Assembly (NCBI GenBank): GCA_947372405.1
Contig: CANBTO010000282.1
Coordinates: forward strand, 1 to 6,727
Length of the DNA stretch: 6,727 nucleotides
Direction of reading: 5' to 3'
DNA from: Verrucomicrobiaceae bacterium
Lineage (GTDB): Bacteria; Verrucomicrobiota; Verrucomicrobiae; Verrucomicrobiales; Akkermansiaceae
Position 1 is the stretch's first letter. Every line of letters starts with the position of its first letter. Shown in pieces: positions 5,812 through 6,727 of the stretch. A model generated the notes under the pieces. It made no database searches. It was not told the DNA's origin and worked only from the letters and a program-made list of their open reading frames with translations. The translations under genes were made by a program, and so were the position numbers.

Positions 5812-6687
5812 CTAACGCATCATCTCCAGCAGTTCCTTGCGGAGTTGTTGGGTGACATCCCCTTCGTAGCGGGTGAACGTGTCCGTGACGTCGGACAAGT
5901 GGTCCATCTGGATCCAGTAGCGCTCCTCGGCGTAGTGGAGCGAGGCGGACGTGGCCATCACGAGCATGCCGCAGATCCACGCCGGGAGCACCGCCCTAGC
6001 CAAGGTGGCGCGGCGCAGAGCGTGTCGGTGTCGGCCAAGCAGATTGATGCCAAAGCCCGCGAACAAGGCCAACAACGGGATGCCGAGCAGCACGCAGGAA
6101 ACGATCAGGATCTGCAACCACTCCGCTCCTGGGGCCATGAGGAGGCCGAAGGCGGGAAGCGCCAGCGCCCCTGACGCGATGGCCACCCAACCCGGCCACA
6201 TCCGCGAGGAAAGCCCGAGCAACCTGCCCCGGCGGTTCAGCCGCCACATCGCCAGCACCAGTGGCCCCGCCAGCAGCAGCACCGCCAGCGTCCCAAACTG
6301 CCCGCCTGGCTGGATGAAACCCGAGAGATTGATGCGCCACTCGCGCGCGCTCAGTGCCGGGACCAGCCGGGTGATCCCGAGATACCACAGCACCGGCAGC
6401 AGAATCCCGCCGATGCAAATCCACGCCCGGTCGCACGGGCCCAGCAAGTCCACCATCCGGGACGACAGCATTCTCACATAGCGGCTCTGGCGGTAGCGGT
6501 GGAGTGCGGCAAGCCCCGCGCCGCTGCCGAGCAAGATCCACGCCGCCAGCGAGGCGGCCCTGCCGAACAAGGCGTGATCCGCATAGCGCCCCGGCAGCAA
6601 ATCCGCCACGCTGAGAACCGGCGGGGTTTGCACCTGCCTCGCCACCATCGGCATATCCATCGCTGCAAACAACGAACCCTTTTGCAT
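5812..6687 (-). CDS. Polytopic membrane protein of unknown function (start uncertain)
   Basis: I do not recognise the family. From the ATG at 6687 there are 291 residues with about six membrane spans (roughly 44-63, 89-110, 129-149, 165-184, 191-216 and 231-249). A 40-residue soluble N-terminus and a charged 42-residue C-terminal tail (HYAEERYWIQMDHLSDVTDTF onward, ending KELLEMMR) flank them. Arg-rich loops lie between spans 1-2 and 3-4. A good Shine-Dalgarno precedes the ATG, but the frame stays open through every base to the window edge (reading EHSIDTNVTEEEL before the Met). The gene may therefore start outside the window and be longer. A permease-like subunit or a membrane anchor are both possible; nothing identifies a substrate. 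High GC in third positions and a continuous hydrophobic pattern support real coding. Confidence 0.75.
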   Translation of the reverse strand: MQKGSLFAAMDMPMVARQVQTPPVLSVADLLPGRYADHALFGRAASLAAWILLGSGAGLAALHRYRQSRYVRMLSSRMVDLLGPCDRAWICIGGILLPVLWYLGITRLVPALSAREWRINLSGFIQPGGQFGTLAVLLLAGPLVLAMWRLNRRGRLLGLSSRMWPGWVAIASGALALPAFGLLMAPGAEWLQILIVSCVLLGIPLLALFAGFGINLLGRHRHALRRATLARAVLPAWICGMLVMATSASLHYAEERYWIQMDHLSDVTDTFTRYEGDVTQQLRKELLEMMR

Positions 6688-6692
6688 CAGTT

Positions 6693-6699
6693 CCTCCTC
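6693..6699 (-). promoter_or_regulatory. Possible Shine-Dalgarno for the membrane protein gene
   Basis: Read on the minus strand this is GAGGAGG, 5 bases before the ATG at 6687, an almost ideal position. The same bases would encode Glu-Glu in the upstream open frame, so the match could be a coding coincidence. Confidence 0.5.
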
Positions 6700-6727
6700 G
6701 GTAACATTCGTATCTATTGAGTGTTCC

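Noticed and set aside
5707..6174. 155-residue plus-strand frame over BIME B and the membrane protein gene
   Set aside because: It starts in the palindrome centre and runs antisense to the membrane protein gene, which has convincing hydrophobic spans.

Overview
The window looks like chromosomal DNA of a GC-rich, free-living, carbohydrate-using Gram-negative bacterium. A member of the Verrucomicrobia (Luteolibacter/Akkermansiaceae type) is my best guess. That guess rests on the overall look of the amylase family protein, the REP-associated transposase and the IS66 subtype, not on any marker gene, so treat it as inference.

Layout. (1) Bases 2-2641, plus strand: the 3' half of an MFS sugar transporter gene, followed 3 bases later by a complete GH13 alpha-amylase family gene with an N-terminal export signal. 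Together they look like the end of a starch/maltodextrin operon. (2) Bases 2642-2785: a large REP-type palindrome (BIME A) made of two inverted, perfectly matching 27-bp arms around a 69-bp centre. It lies between the convergent ends of the amylase gene and the next gene. (3) Bases 2786-3262, minus strand: a REP-associated tyrosine transposase (RAYT, Y1/HUH family). (4) Bases 3318-5801: a second copy of the same palindrome (BIME B), split by a complete 2345-bp IS66-family insertion sequence (3336-5680). The IS has 18-bp perfect terminal inverted repeats, a perfect 8-bp target duplication (GATCCTCC), and three genes tnpA-tnpB-tnpC on the plus strand. (5) Bases 5812-6687, minus strand: a polytopic membrane protein of unknown function. 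Its reading frame stays open to the window edge, so its true start is uncertain.

How it fits together. Before the IS66 arrived, the order was: membrane protein gene (minus), BIME B, RAYT (minus), BIME A, then the convergent amylase/transporter operon. The RAYT gene is therefore bracketed by two copies of the palindrome it presumably recognises, a 'REPtron'-like arrangement. The IS66 later landed in the tip of one REP hairpin, just upstream of the RAYT. The three host genes (transporter, amylase, membrane protein) are not damaged by these mobile sequences.

There is no gene-free stretch longer than 300 bases. The longest, 5620-5811, holds the right end of IS66 and the right part of BIME B. I see no tRNA, rRNA, CRISPR array or recognisable riboswitch. 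The strongest candidate for something little described is the RAYT plus paired-palindrome family and its invasion by IS66. I do not see evidence for a wholly new system.
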